A stretch of DNA of 64,000 nucleotides from Datisca glomerata (GCA_003255025.1 QANY01013423.1:133124-197123); one strand, 5' to 3'. Shown: positions 22,426-33,889, counted from the stretch's first letter. Translations and numbers: made by a program. The notes: a model not told the origin generated them from the sequence alone.

Positions 22426-25400
22426 TCCCAAGAATTAATTTATCAACTCAGTTGTTGTCACACACATTTTTCTCGTGACTTGAAATTCTGAAAATTAAAT
22501 TGTTCATTTCATTTTAAAGTTAGTTAGGGCTTGTTTAGAAAGTATTTTTAAATTTTTTTTTATACTTTTACACAATAAAATTCATTTGGCTTAAGGAAAA
22601 AATTGAAAACAGAAACTGTGTTTTTGAAAACAGTTTTCTCCCCAATTCTTCATATTCTTCATCGACCCAAGAGAAGTTAAGAATGTCTTTTGCAGAGCCA
22701 AATCATAGCATTTCTGGATCCAATGAAACCAACCAGTCTGGGCCTGCACTCGTCTCCCCCGCAAGCTCCGGACGAGTTCCAGCTCACCATCACCTTCTTC
22801 TTCTCATCCAATCTCTGCACGAACTTCAATCCCTGACCGTCAACCTTCCCTCCCACCTGTAATCTCCACGTCGCTCACATTCTCAGCTAATACCACATAC
22901 CATCTTCAATCTTCTCTAGGATAATTCTCCATCTCCATCCCTCCCAGTAGGTTCGTTCCCTCTCGGATCACCAATACGATGCCCGATCTCAGCCGAATCG
23001 TGGCCGTCAGGTAGCTTCCTAGTGGGAAGATGACGCGACATTGTGGGTATGGTTTTTCGTTTTGTCTTTAGTTTTTTGTAGGGAAAATGGGAGGAGTTTT
23101 GTGGGGATGGGTTTGAAGATGGAGAGATTGAGGAGGGGGTGGAGAGGCGGTATCATCACCGAATGAAGAGAGAGAGAGAGGGATGTGACATTTAAATTAA
23201 AAGTAAAAATGATTTGTGTGACATTTAAAATAATTTTTTATTTAAAAAATCATAAAATAATCTTCATAACCATTATCTAAATAATTTTTTTTACACGTGT
23301 TTTAATAAAATCATTTCTAAAAACAGTTTTCAGACGGTTGTTTTATAAAAGCACCCCGATCATTAATCTTTTAAACCTTACTGCCATAGTTCAAATTCAA
23401 AATTTTTGAAGCTCTCAAACAAAGTAGCATTGAAACTGTTTAATATAACTATGTATATTCGAGTATCAAATTATTTGTACATTCAAGGTCTATTTATGGC
23501 CTCAGTAAACATGTATTATATTTATAGAGACTCAAAATTATTTGAATTCAGATTAAACTCACAAAACTATCAAATCAGTCATATGTTTGACTCATACTTA
23601 TATGTATGGATGTCAAAAATATTTACGAGTATTTTAATTAATGAGTAAGTTTAAAATATTATAAATAGGTATGAATATTTATTGGATGGATATTTTTTTC
23701 ACCCATATAAAATAGGTATTTTTTTCACCACATTTTTTTATTTTTTTAAATTTGACGATTAATTTTTTTTAGTTTTAACCCTTAAATTCCGAACCTACAA
23801 GACACGACCCCCGCTCCTCGGCATGCCCTGTTTCTGATCTGACACCCTCGCCTAATGTCCATGGTTCGTGTCCACGACCCGCTCCCTCTCGTGCCTTTTG
23901 ACCCCGACCCGAGCTGACTCCTCTGGCCCTCATGTCTCCCGACCCAACCTAACGTGTGTTCACGAACCGACTGGACTCACTCCATGACCCGACCCAACGA
24001 CATGTTCCCACTGCCCAGCCCCACCTCGTGTCCCCGACTCGACCAATGTCCCTGACCCGTCTCGTCCCACACAATTTTTGTCTTCAACACGGGACGAGAC
24101 CGAAAATCTCAAAACCCATCTCGTTCCGTGCACACCCTTAGCAATTATGCGCACATACAGCTCGACCGAGTCTGCGTACGTAGGGGCAATATTTGAAAAA
24201 TTAACCTTGTGTAATTTGTACATACTATATTAATCTAGTGTTAATCATCAATATACAAGTACGCATTGGGTACCTATTAGGATACATATTTCTTAATGGG
24301 TATTACCCATATCCACCTATTTAATTTAATATGGGTATGTGCAGGGTATGAGTAGAAAGAACATAAAGTGATTGTACCAAATAGACAAGTTTTGAAAGTT
24401 AATTTAAGAAATAGCAGGTTTTTTCAAATTATAGATAAATAGCAGATTTTTAATGTCACGTCTTCAACTAGTTGTTGACGAACTTGTAGTTGACGATTTT
24501 AACTTTTAATTTACAGAGTTTATAATTAGATTTGGTGGGGTCATTGCATTTAATTACATATTCTAAAATTTATTATCTTTCAATGCGAACGTTATTTTTT
24601 ATTTTTATTTTTAATTAAATTAGATGATAATCAATGATTGATTCTAGTTTTCGTTTTTAGATAATTCTGATAAGAAAATATTATATTTTCAGTGACTGAT
24701 TCTAATTTTTATAATGTAAATAACTTATTTTTAGCGACACGTCATCAATCAGCTGTTGACAAATTTGTAGTTGACGATTTTAAACTTCGATTTACAGATT
24801 TCATAATCAGTTTTGGTAGGGCGTTTGCATTTAACTAAATATTTCAGAATTTATTGTCTTTCAATTCAAATCTTATTTTTTATTTTTAATTAAATTAGAT
24901 GATAATTGATGATTCATTCTAGTTTCATTTTTTAGCTAATTCTGATAAAGAAATATTCTAGTTTCAATTATTGATTCTAATTCTGATAAGATAAATAGAA
25001 GATTTTAGTGTCACGTCATCAACCAACTATTGACGAATTTGTTGTTGACAATTTTAAACTTCAATTTACAGATTTCATAATCTGATTTGGTGGGGTTCTT
25101 GCATTTAATTAAATATTCTGAAATTTATTGTCTTTCAATTCAAAAATTATTTTTTTTATTTTTAATTAAACTAGATGATAATCAATGATTGATTATAGTT
25201 TTCTTTTTTAGTTAATTCTGATAAGGAAATATTCCACTTACCATGATTGATAAATTCTGCTAAGATAAACTGTAATCAATGAGCTGTTGATAAATTCTGC
25301 TAAGATAAACTGTAAATATCTAACATGTTATGTACAGATGAGGGTCAATTTAGTCTAAAATTATTGACTGATTAAGATACATGTTATTTACCTAAATATA

Positions 25401-25478
25401 TTGAAAACCTACTATTTTTTAAAGTCCATCGCTCTAGTTATGAATGACACATGACAACACCTCTTTTTAAGCATCTAC
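22426..25478 (-). repeat. Giant inverted repeat, right arm (about 3.05 kb)
   Basis: Reverse complement of 19249-22305. The clearest difference from the left arm is at 25247-25315. There the text TTGATAAATTCTGC through GATAAACTGTAA (29 bp) occurs twice, where the left arm has it once plus about 40 bp of other sequence. This looks like a local template switch. The arm ends in GCATCTAC, where it is fused to a piece of the carboxylesterase gene. Confidence 0.96.
25247..25315. repeat. 29-bp direct duplication specific to the right arm
   Basis: Copies at 25247-25275 and 25287-25315. In the left arm only the outer copy has a counterpart, so the inner one was written over an about 40-bp stretch that still exists on the left side. 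Confidence 0.8.
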
Positions 25479-25652
25479 TGTTGGGACGGAATAGCCTTCC
25501 GGTTATGGGCTTTGATTGGTCGATGATCACGTCCTTGGACGTGTATCCTCTGGATGATGACGATTCAGTTGAGGCCGGGATGGTTTCTGGCTCGAAGCAT
25601 TTGACTGATCCATCGGAGAAGACTCGGAGGTAGCCGGGTGCTTCTGCAACAA
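25476..25652 (-). pseudogene. 177-bp duplicate of the carboxylesterase 5' coding region
   Basis: Identical to 18784-18960 except one substitution (GAAGCG versus GAAGCA). It corresponds to residues 3-61 of the CXE protein, without the start codon and without the catalytic part, so it cannot be functional. It is in the same orientation as the parent gene, 6692 bp away, even though it abuts the inverted repeat. The join to the arm shares TAC (3 bp) between the two sources. Near identity shows a very recent copy. Confidence 0.96.
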
Positions 25653-25670
25653 TAGATATGGTATAGGGGT

Positions 25671-25883
25671 CCGTGGTATGATTAGATCGAATAAGCCCTT
25701 ATGGAATAAATATTCAGCCGACTGTGAACCCTCAGGTACTGTTTTATTCAATGTTTGTTCAATTACTCTTTTACCTGCAAATGCAATGTAGGCATTGGGT
25801 TCGGCAATAATGATATCCCCCAGCATACCAAAACTCGCTGTCACCCCACCAGTAGTAGGAGATGTAAGGATTGATACATAGAA
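25671..25883 (-). pseudogene. accD (fragment): Nuclear copy of plastid accD fragment (NUPT)
   Basis: The minus translation reads [54 protein letters not shown] and [16 protein letters not shown]. This is the carboxyltransferase domain of plastid-encoded acetyl-CoA carboxylase beta subunit. About 71 codons are present, uninterrupted and close to the plastid protein as I know it; in the plastid the gene continues beyond both ends. Homology stops after PR, where about 18 bp of unassigned sequence separates it from the carboxylesterase piece. No promoter or transit peptide is attached, so this is captured DNA, not a relocated working gene. Confidence 0.95.
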
Positions 25884-26017
25884 TACACTCATACTCCTTT
25901 TAAATTTAAAAATATCACTCACACCCTCTGTTATTTTTAAATATAGACACTCACATCCCCTCTATTAGATTTTATGTTAAAAATATCATTAAAAGATAAT
26001 TATACCCTATGTTAAAA
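25884..26017. repeat. Outer inverted partner of 38550-38640 (about 60 bp)
   Basis: AAATTTAAAAATATCACTCA at about 25900-25920 and CACCCTCTGTTATTTTTAAA just after it match the reverse complement of about 38590-38630. The two lie on opposite sides of the nested transposon region and may be the ends of an older element into which the Mutator-like element inserted, or two independent dispersed copies. Confidence 0.5.
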
Positions 26018-26204
26018 GCAAATTATATTTTTTGCTAGGTTACCAAAATATCCCTTCACGAATACCAAACGACGGCTTGAAAATAAAAAGTAATGATTAC
26101 ACATTTTCGTGTAATGTTCCCTACATGAAACCCATCATTTCGTGTACCCTCTTTACCATCTCTTCATCTACTCGAGCATTTCATTCATTTTTATCTCTTA
26201 CGGT

Positions 26205-26211
26205 TACTCTA

Positions 26212-26270
<59 letters not shown>

Positions 26271-26475
26271 GACGCTCGCTAGTTATAGCATAGCTCTCTC
26301 TCTCTCTCTCTCTCTCATACGCTCGCTAGTCATAGCATAGCTCTCTCTCTCAGATGCTCTCTAGTCATAGCATATCTCTCTCTCTCTCCCTCAGACACTC
26401 TTGAGTCACAGCATATCTCTCTCTCTCAGACGCTCTCGAGTCGCAGCATATCTCTCTCTCTCTCTCTCTTTGGAA
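26205..26475 (+). repeat. CT microsatellite / compound minisatellite
   Basis: Long (CT)n runs are interrupted about every 50-60 bp by the spacer AGACGCTCGCTAGTTATAGC and diverged versions of it (four to five copies, for example CAGATGCTCTCTAGTCATAG). The CT runs and the spacers therefore expanded together. The position suggests the 5' leader of the MULE ULP1 gene. Confidence 0.85.
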
Positions 26476-26679
26476 ATCTTTCAGTTTTTGTCTCCCACAG
26501 CAAGGAATCACAACAACGTACGTTTTTGGGTTTCTGAGTATTTTTTTGGGTTTCTGAGTTTCTATTTTTGTGGGTTTCTTGGTATTTTCTTTGGGGTTTC
26601 TATGGGTTTTGTGTTTTCTTCTCTAAGGTTTTTGCCTTTGGTTTTTGGGTTTTCCTCTGGGTTTAGTCATCCCGAACGC

Positions 26680-26930
26680 TATACGTTCATCGTGTACCCC
26701 ATCGTGCAGTGTACACGATGACTACATGGTGTATACAATGACTACACGATCATTGTATATCCCATCCTTTACACTTAATGTTGGGTACACAATGATCGTG
26801 TAGTCATCGTGTATCCTACACAATAAGTACACGATCATCGTGTACCCATCGTGTAGTGTACAGAAAGGCTACATAGTCGTTATGTAAAACATCTTGTACA
26901 CTACACGATTATCGTGTACACTTTAATTCT
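26680..26930. repeat. Palindromic minisatellite, cluster 1
   Basis: Repeated words CATCGTGTAC, GTACACGATGACTACA, CTACACGATCATTGTAT and ACACGATCATCGTGTACCC, each a near-perfect short palindrome around ACGAT-ATCGT. The same family recurs at 27150-27205, 30440-30530, 31545-31615, 33895-34030, 35380-35545 and 36945-37410. It does not encode a conserved peptide. Confidence 0.85.
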
Positions 26931-27545
26931 CTGATCTTAATGGTACCGGTTGAGAATCTGTAAGTTGTGAATTATGTTTACAACTTAATTTATATTACTT
27001 GCACATATACTAATTTATATTACATGCACTTTTAGTTGACAGTCATTTCCGTGATCTCTACGAAGGAGGAAGAATAAACAAGTTACTAGAGATCAGTACC
27101 AAAGAAAATGTGTGTTCAAAATCATTTTGTACCCTTCTTCTTCTTGTACACGGATATCATGCAGCCTACATGATAGGTACACGTCCATCATGTACTTATC
27201 CTTTAACTGGTTTGTCTAATTTATATTGCATGTTTTTTCAGTCGACGCCTCGTTTATCCTTACCATGGGTAGAAGAGGAAAATGATGAGGAGAAGAAGAA
27301 GAGGAGGAGGAAATCTTAGGAGGAAAGTATTGAAAAGATAGAGGAGGAGAAGAAAAATGGAGATTGAGTGAGGAATTTTTTTATTGGAATAGAGCAAAAG
27401 ATCACTTCAATGGACAAGATGATTGTGTCTATGCAATCAGACATTTTGTTTACAATTTCTCAAATCAAGATTTTAATGGAGCATTTGATAACATCATGGA
27501 TGGATGATTACTCATTTTGTCCTCGATCCTCCATGATGATGACTG

Positions 27546-29851
27546 TGTTGGGTATAATGCCCTCAAAGCATGTGTTTAGGCATTTTTAATATGAAATTAT
27601 ATTTTTCTTAAAATTGTTCTTTTGAATTATTGTTGAATAATTTATATATAAATGTCCAAAAATTCTATATTCATTAATGAGACTATGATCTTGTATAAGT
27701 ATGAAATGATTAAGCTCATAGATAATGAATACAATTATAAAAAATATATTAAAGTATGAAGTACTTAATATGAAGTACTCATAGATAATGAATGATTACT
27801 AGTACGGTTCACTGAGTATTATGAATGCATGTGATTTAGATCCGAATCATTGATGTGGATAGACATCTTAGTGAGAGTACTTTATATAATAATATTATAT
27901 ATGACATGACATATTTGGATTAATATCTTTATTAACTTACATTTTATCATAAAGATTTAATACACATCAATCTAATGATTATATGTAGATCAGTCTGAAT
28001 CCTGAACAATCATGAACTCCTATGCATGTCTACTGGATCTTTTGATTCACTCGTTAGGATTTATTTATAAAACAGGCTAGTGACTTTTATTTTAGAGATT
28101 CGGTAACATGGATGGTTGGGAACATTATCTTATAATATTTGGAATTCAAGCTTTTCTAACAGATCGTATATTGGTTCTCTTAAGTGTTAATCCTGAAACT
28201 GAATGATTATTGAGCTCAAATTTATAATACGATTATAAATTAGTCATTCACTAGTGAATTAATGGTACTTAAGAATCAATAGGTAATTAGAAGGATAAAA
28301 CGATAAATTTGACCAACTCTAATTTACGAACCAATAATTAGAGGACAAAACTATATGAAATGATTATATCAATGGACTACACGAGAATACTCTGTAAATA
28401 TATTTTATAATTTTTAAGAGTGCAATTTCATATTTAAGTGGAGTAATAATAAAATTATTTAATTAAAGAGTTTAATTAATAATCTAATTTAATGGAGCTT
28501 AGGAAGATGAGTCCATGGTCGACAAGTTACCTTTATATTATACGGTCTAGAGTGTAAATATTTCAGGATATGAGAAGATGACAGACTTGTAAAAGGAATT
28601 ATATATATTTAATTGAATTATTTAATGTAATTTTCGAAAATTATCATTAAATAATGATATCGATTAATTTTGTGTTAATCAATAAGTGAGATAAAATATT
28701 TAATTTATGAAATTAGATAATGTTAATTATTATGAGATAATAATTCAAATCATGAATTAACTAAATATGTTGTTTGAACTAACAGATAATCTAGTTAATA
28801 GAGATGATCAGATAAACTAATTTTTAATTAACCAATATTTAGATACTTATCTTATTAAAATAAATAATAAATTTGCAAAAAATTTCACGTGACATGTTTC
28901 ACTGCCACATGTCAAGCGCTAGTGTTCTACAATTACAGTGGGTCACACTTCAATAGCACATTTATAATAATTTATTATTTTATGTAAATTCTTAAAAAAC
29001 CTTATATGCCATTATCATGAAAATATATTGATATTATTCTATTGGCTTTAGTTTACTAATAACACAGTTGCGATCAGTGGTGAAACTCTCTGAGATTAAA
29101 AGTAAATAAAAAAGCTCAGGAAAGAAATTTTAATTATTTTTCAATCAGAGTTTTGTCTCACAAATTAATCATTCTCTAAAATCCCATTCACAAATTAATC
29201 TTATTAAAATAAATAATAAATTTGCAAAAATTTTCACATGACATGTTGCACTGCCACATGTCAAGCGCTAGTGTTCTACAATTACAGTGGGTCACACTTC
29301 AATTGCACATTTATAATAATTTATTATTTTATGTAAATTCCTAAAAAACCTTATATGCCATTATCATGAAAATATATTGATATTATTCTATTGACTTTAG
29401 TTTACTAATAACACAGTTGCGATCAGTGGTGAAACTCTCTGAAATTAAAAGTAAATCAAAAAGCTCAGGAAAGAAATTTTAATTATTTTTCGATCAGAGT
29501 TTTGTCTCACAAATTAATCATTCTCTAAAATCTCTAGATCTTATGTGTTGAGTATATCTAGAGGTATAAAAGTGTCTTTGATTTATTCTACTTTCACACT
29601 CACGTCCTAGTGTGTTAGAGGATTGACTTGGAAGATCTTGGTGTGTATCTCGCAGTCTATTGTTCCTGAAATTACAAGTTCATTATTTTCAAGGACGCTT
29701 GATAGACTACAAGAGGTATAATTCATATCTTTGTTTGTCTTAGATTTACTGTGTAGATATAAAATGAATCTGATCCGAACAATGTTTTTTAATTATAATT
29801 TTTTTAAAACACAACCAAGCCTTCCGCAGCGCATCATCCCAGATTCCAACA
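27546..29851 (+). mobile_element. Solo LTR of copia family A (2.3 kb)
   Basis: Starts TGTTGGGTATAATGCCCTCA and ends CCAGATTCCAACA, matching in inverted orientation the LTRs at 50485-52646 and 57330-58468 (shared: AGCATGTG, AGATTCGGTAACATGGATG-like, ACGAGAATACTCTGTAAATA). No primer site follows it and no polypurine tract precedes it, so the internal region is gone. The flanking pentamers GACTG (27541-27545) and GATTG (29852-29856) differ by one base, consistent with an old target duplication and LTR-LTR recombination. Confidence 0.85.
28851..29537. repeat. 349-bp tandem duplication inside the solo LTR
   Basis: The unit beginning CTTATTAAAATAAATAATAA occurs at 28851-29199 and at 29200-29537, with few differences (for example TTTCACGTGACATGTTTCAC versus TTTCACATGACATGTTGCAC). 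It explains why this LTR is longer than its relatives. Confidence 0.92.
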
Positions 29852-30091
29852 GATTGTCGATGGGGGGGAAAGGGAAAAAATAGTGGAGTAGATGGAGACA
29901 GAAAAAGAAGAAGAGGACAAAGAAGAAAATGAATGAGAGAGAGAAAATAGGATGAAGTGTTAGAAAAGATAATGGAAGAAAGAGAAGAATAGAAAGAAGA
30001 AGGAGAAAAGGAAGGACAAGAAGTGATGAAAGAAGAGAAAGAAGAAACATATAAAGGTAAGAAGGAGGAGGGAGATGAAAAGAAAGAAGAA

Positions 30092-30114
30092 AATATATAT
30101 ATATATATATATAT
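30092..30114. repeat. (AT)n microsatellite at a rearrangement junction
   Basis: An ATATAT run lies exactly where the ULP1 middle region joins the deleted MULE copy. The equivalent junction in the longer copy (about 33553-33567) also has ATATAT, so the repeat may have mediated the deletion. Confidence 0.7.
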
Positions 30115-31942
30115 TTAAAGTCCACTATACACATAAAATTTCATACATATTATTTAATTGTGTTTTTACATTTCATGTATTTTGTATCTTTGATTGTGGG
30201 GTATTCTTCTTGGAATGAATCTCCAAGAAGAGAAATAACTCAACAGAAAATGTTGAAATATCAAAGACAAATTGCAATTGAGTTATTTGCACGTGAAAAA
30301 GTAGTACTGAAATAATTTTTTATTCTATAACTAGGATGTATTCTATATACTTATTTTATGGGATTTTTAATGCCCAATTTTTGTATATGTTGTTGAATGC
30401 TTGGTTTTGGTTACTATATGTTTATATCCCAATTTATTATAGGCTACACGATGACTTCACGGTCATCGTGTAGGCTTCTTATAAGCTACATGATGACTTC
30501 ACGGTTATCGTATAGACTTCTTGTAGGCCACACAGTGACTTCCATATTATTAATTAGACTTCATGACAATATTAAATAACAACCACAAGTCCCTTTCTAT
30601 ATTAATATTTAAAAAATGACAAAGGTCAGTATTTATATTTTAAGTGGCTTGGTCATCTTTTTGAGAGAGAGTAATTAGTTTTTTGCACGTTTGTCGGTTG
30701 TGGCCAATTTTCTCACAATGTGTGCACTTCCCCCATACTACTTTCTCATCTCTAGATGAAATTCTTTGTCCTAGGTCTACCACTTTTCTGCCTCGTTATA
30801 AGTGGCAATACCACATTTTCTTGAACCTCATACCTATGACCCAATCTGCTTGATCTCTGAGAGGATGTATTGTTCAACATATGCAATTAGAGCCTCATTT
30901 TTATAATACATCAAACACATATTGTATGCGAAAACATTATGTTACCGACATGCAGCCAACACATGCTTGCATGAAATTTGATCAAGATCAAATTCTCAGA
31001 ACGTACAAGTCTTAAGATGCAAGTCTACCACTGTTTCCTTACCCCTACCAAAGGAAACAATGATAGTGATCGTGATGTAAGATGCTTCCTTTTAAGCTCT
31101 GTCTCAACCCAATCTGTCATCTATGAGGTGACTTCATAGGCGGTCGTCCGTCATTCATAGAACCACTGTTGTAACATGTCACGGATATTTTCTATAAGGC
31201 ATGTAATGGAAGCTTTCTAGCATCTTTCAAAATCTCATTCAATCATTCTGCGATATTTATAGTCATTATATTGTGCCGCCTTCCATCAAAATGTGACGTG
31301 CCCGCCTCTTGACCCCCCGACACGTATTGTGAGATATCTTAAAATGCATATGTAAAATGAGTCATCAGCCGATCGAATTCTGATCGACATTATTCCTTTG
31401 TTGTAGGCGACCGCGTCTTCTTTTCTATAAATTGATTTGGTATTTTGGTCCATATGGAAGATGCAAGCTCCATGAAGTGCGTTGGGAAAGAAGACATGTA
31501 CAACATTTAGTATACTTGTAGCCTATCAGATATAATGAAGGCTACATGAGGATCGTGTAGTACTCGTGTACACAACACGATCATCTTATAGTCATCATGT
31601 ACACTACATGAACTTCAAACAACATACTGCATATTGTTGTTGGAACAAAAACCCCAGAAAAATCATGAACAAAGAAAACCCATGAAACTTCAAGTTTTCC
31701 AGAAAAAAGGAAACAAAACTCATACCTGCAAGCCTTCCATGAAGATGAAGAAGACGATGAAAGTTTTTCTTGAAGATGAAGAAGATGGTGAAACATATTC
31801 TCATGCGCATCAATAAGAAGATGAAGAAGAAGTTGAAAATATGAAAAAAAATGATGAATGAGAAATGAGGGTAATAGAGGTGGGTAGAGAGGTTGAGTGT
31901 TCAGTGAAGTAGAATTTGACATTTGATTGGACAACATCTCGA
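30115..31942. mobile_element. Deletion derivative of the MULE (copy 1)
   Basis: Colinear with 33568-35050 and then, without interruption, with 37365-37764. The 2.3 kb coding for the transposase N-terminus and catalytic start is missing; the join is just after TTGTAGCCTATCAGATATA (31537). It keeps the ULP1 active-site exon (TTTGATTGTGGGGTATTC, about 30186), one palindromic minisatellite, and on the minus strand the CCHC and SWIM regions. It ends at about 31942 against LINE sequence. Confidence 0.85.
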
Positions 31943-31944
31943 TT

Positions 31945-33235
31945 AATATCTTGTCCCGAGGCATTACAATATAAAGCAAGTATATTCATTATCACCATAA
32001 GCTCCCTCCTATTCACTTTACAAAAGAAAAGTGAGTCATCGACAAAGAAAAGATGAGATATAGACATCCCACCTCTCGTAGCCCGGAAGCCATTAATTTC
32101 CTTAGCCAGTTCAACACGAATAAAAAGAAAAGATAATACTTCCACACAAATAATAAATAAGTAAGGTGTAAGAGGGTCACCTTGTCTAATACTACGTCTA
32201 GGCTGAATAATGTCTCTTGTCTCACCATTGATAATAACTTTATACGTTACCCAAGATACGCATGCATAAATCCATTCACACCATTTGCTAGGGAAGCCCA
32301 TTTTCCTGAGGGTTTCCATCACAAAACTCCATTTGAGCCGATCATATACTTTTGACATATCGACGTTGATATCCACCTCCAGTCTTTACCTTATTTCTGA
32401 GTTCTCAAGGTGTGTAACATTGCATGCGTAATGAGGATGTTATCAGCTGTGAACCTCCTTAGAACAAAAGCATTCTGGAATGGCCCGCTGATCTAATTCA
32501 TAACCAATCTAAGCATGTTCGTAAAGACCTTGGATATGATTTTGTATGACACATTGCAAAGGCTAATCAGTCTAAGTTGGGTCATGCTCATCGGGTTTGA
32601 GTTCTTGGGAATAAGGACTATGTGCTCGATATTGGCATCTTGGGGTAAATATCCAGATAAAATATTCCAAAAATTGAATCCTTCACATCTCTTTCACTAA
32701 CTCCCATCACTGATAATAAAATGCGGCTGAAAAACTGTCAGGACCAAGCGATTTAATAGGCGAGATCTCAAATACTTCCTTGTAGATTTCTTCTTCTATA
32801 ACCGGTTCTATTAGTTTCTCCTTATCTGCCTCGTCTAACCTTTGATTAATGCCTCTCAAAGCTTCATCCAAATCAAGAACAGATGGGGAGGAGAATGAAG
32901 ACCAATTTCAGAAGTAGCTTTTAACTAAATTTCTCATCCCAAATCTGTCTGTAATCCATTCACCTTCTTCATTTTCTAGTCCCATGGTTCTATTGCTCCT
33001 TATAGCTGCCACTGTAGTGTGAAAAAACTTAGTGTTTCTATCTCCTTGGGCAAACTAATCTACCTTGGATCTATCACTCTAATATTTATCTCCTTCAGTT
33101 TTTGCCATTTTGAGTTGTTGTTCCAGATCTACAATAGTCTTCATATCTACATCATTATTGTTATATAAGGCCTCCAGGTGATTTTTCAGCTTCAACATCA
33201 AAGTTGAAAGATATTTCTTGTAAAAAAGCTAGTAA
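31945..33235 (-). pseudogene. LINE (L1-type) ORF2 fragment: reverse transcriptase
   Basis: On the minus strand the order is endonuclease-RT linker (QGDRNTKFFHTTVAAIRSNR at about 33020-33060), then EEEIYKEVFEISPIKSLGPD (about 32750-32800), then VDMSKVYDRLKW (32330-32370), RRSIRQGDPLTPYLFIICVE and HLFFVDDSLFFCKV (catalytic box, FVDD in place of the usual FADD), and SGQDIN. Frames shift and stop between blocks. Both element ends are missing and no poly-A tail is seen. It abuts the deleted MULE copy on the left and the ULP1 exon on the right. Confidence 0.9.
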
Positions 33236-33293
33236 ACATACTATTTTTTACTTATAAAAACCAATATCTATTCTTATCTATCAATTTCTATAG

Positions 33294-33700
33294 GTTATCT
33301 TTTCAATGAATGTGAGCAAAATTCATTGGATAGCGGTGGAGCTTGATTTGAATTGCCAGAATATTCATATTTATTACTCTATGAACACGCCACATCAATG
33401 CTCATTGTATCCTAAAATAATGAAACTTTATATGAAGATTGTCTCTCGTCTGCTTTAAATGATGAACACTTATAAGAGTAGAAATGAGTTTTGACCCAAA
33501 GATGAGTGGAAATATGAGATCATGTTGTGTCCACAACAAGAGAATGGGTAAGTGAGATATATATTTTTTAAAGTCCACTATACACCTAAAATTTCATACA
33601 TATTATTTAATTGTGTTTTTACATTTCATGTGTTTTTTGTAGCTTTGATTGTGGGGTATTTTTCTTGTAATGAATCTCCAAGAAGAGAAATAAGTCAACA
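33294..33700 (+). pseudogene. ULP1-like cysteine protease (C48) exons of the MULE
   Basis: Exon 33294-33547 begins after TTTCTATAG and encodes KIHWIAVELDLNCQNIHIYY followed by SMNTPHQC, and near its end CPQQENG. It finishes at a good donor GG|GTAAGTGAG. The next exon starts at 33643 after TTTTTTGTAG and restores NGFDCGVFL across the splice. These give the catalytic His (HW), the oxyanion Gln (PQQ.NG) and the Cys (DCG) of a SUMO-protease fold. The catalytic Asp expected in YDSM is Tyr (YYSM), and a TAA follows VFL, so the copy is dead. MULE-borne ULP1 domains are known but their job is unclear. Confidence 0.8.
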
Positions 33701-33889
33701 GAAAATGTTGGAATATTAAAGACAAATTGCAATTGAGTTATTTGCACGTGGGAAAGTAGTACTGAAATAATTTTTTATTCTATAACTAGGATGTATTCTA
33801 TATACTTATTTTATGGGTTTTTTAATGCCCAATTTTTTATATGTTGTTGAATGCTTGGTTTTGGTTACTATATGTTTATATCCCAATTT

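Larger units (their letters stand above)
27090..30095 (+). pseudogene. MULE ULP1-protein gene, 5'/middle part, interrupted by a solo LTR
   Basis: Plus-strand frames at 27110-27319 and 27368-27545 encode an acidic/basic low-complexity stretch and IGIEQKITSMDKMIVSMQSD, a short coiled-coil-like segment. I know such segments from the region N-terminal to the protease in ULP1-bearing MULE proteins. If the solo LTR and one target copy are removed mentally, the text continues at 29852 with a Glu/Lys-rich frame up to the AT repeat at about 30095. No single frame spans the piece. Family assignment is by context and therefore moderate. Confidence 0.4.

Noticed and set aside
20511..24223. Identical 87-codon, 61-codon and 80-codon open frames in mirrored positions (20511-20774 / 23960-24223 and others)
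   Set aside because: They are duplicated only because the inverted repeat is; composition follows the G-rich or AT-rich tracts and no family is recognised.
25671..25883. Functional transfer of accD to the nucleus
   Set aside because: Only about 71 internal codons are present, with no transit peptide or promoter.
25527..25922. 131-codon minus-strand frame joining accD and carboxylesterase sequence
   Set aside because: The accD part is a captured plastid fragment and the carboxylesterase part is read in the wrong frame, so it is a chance fusion without a promoter.
29793..30134. 113-codon minus-strand hydrophobic frame
   Set aside because: Antisense of a purine-rich (Glu/Lys) stretch of the MULE gene.
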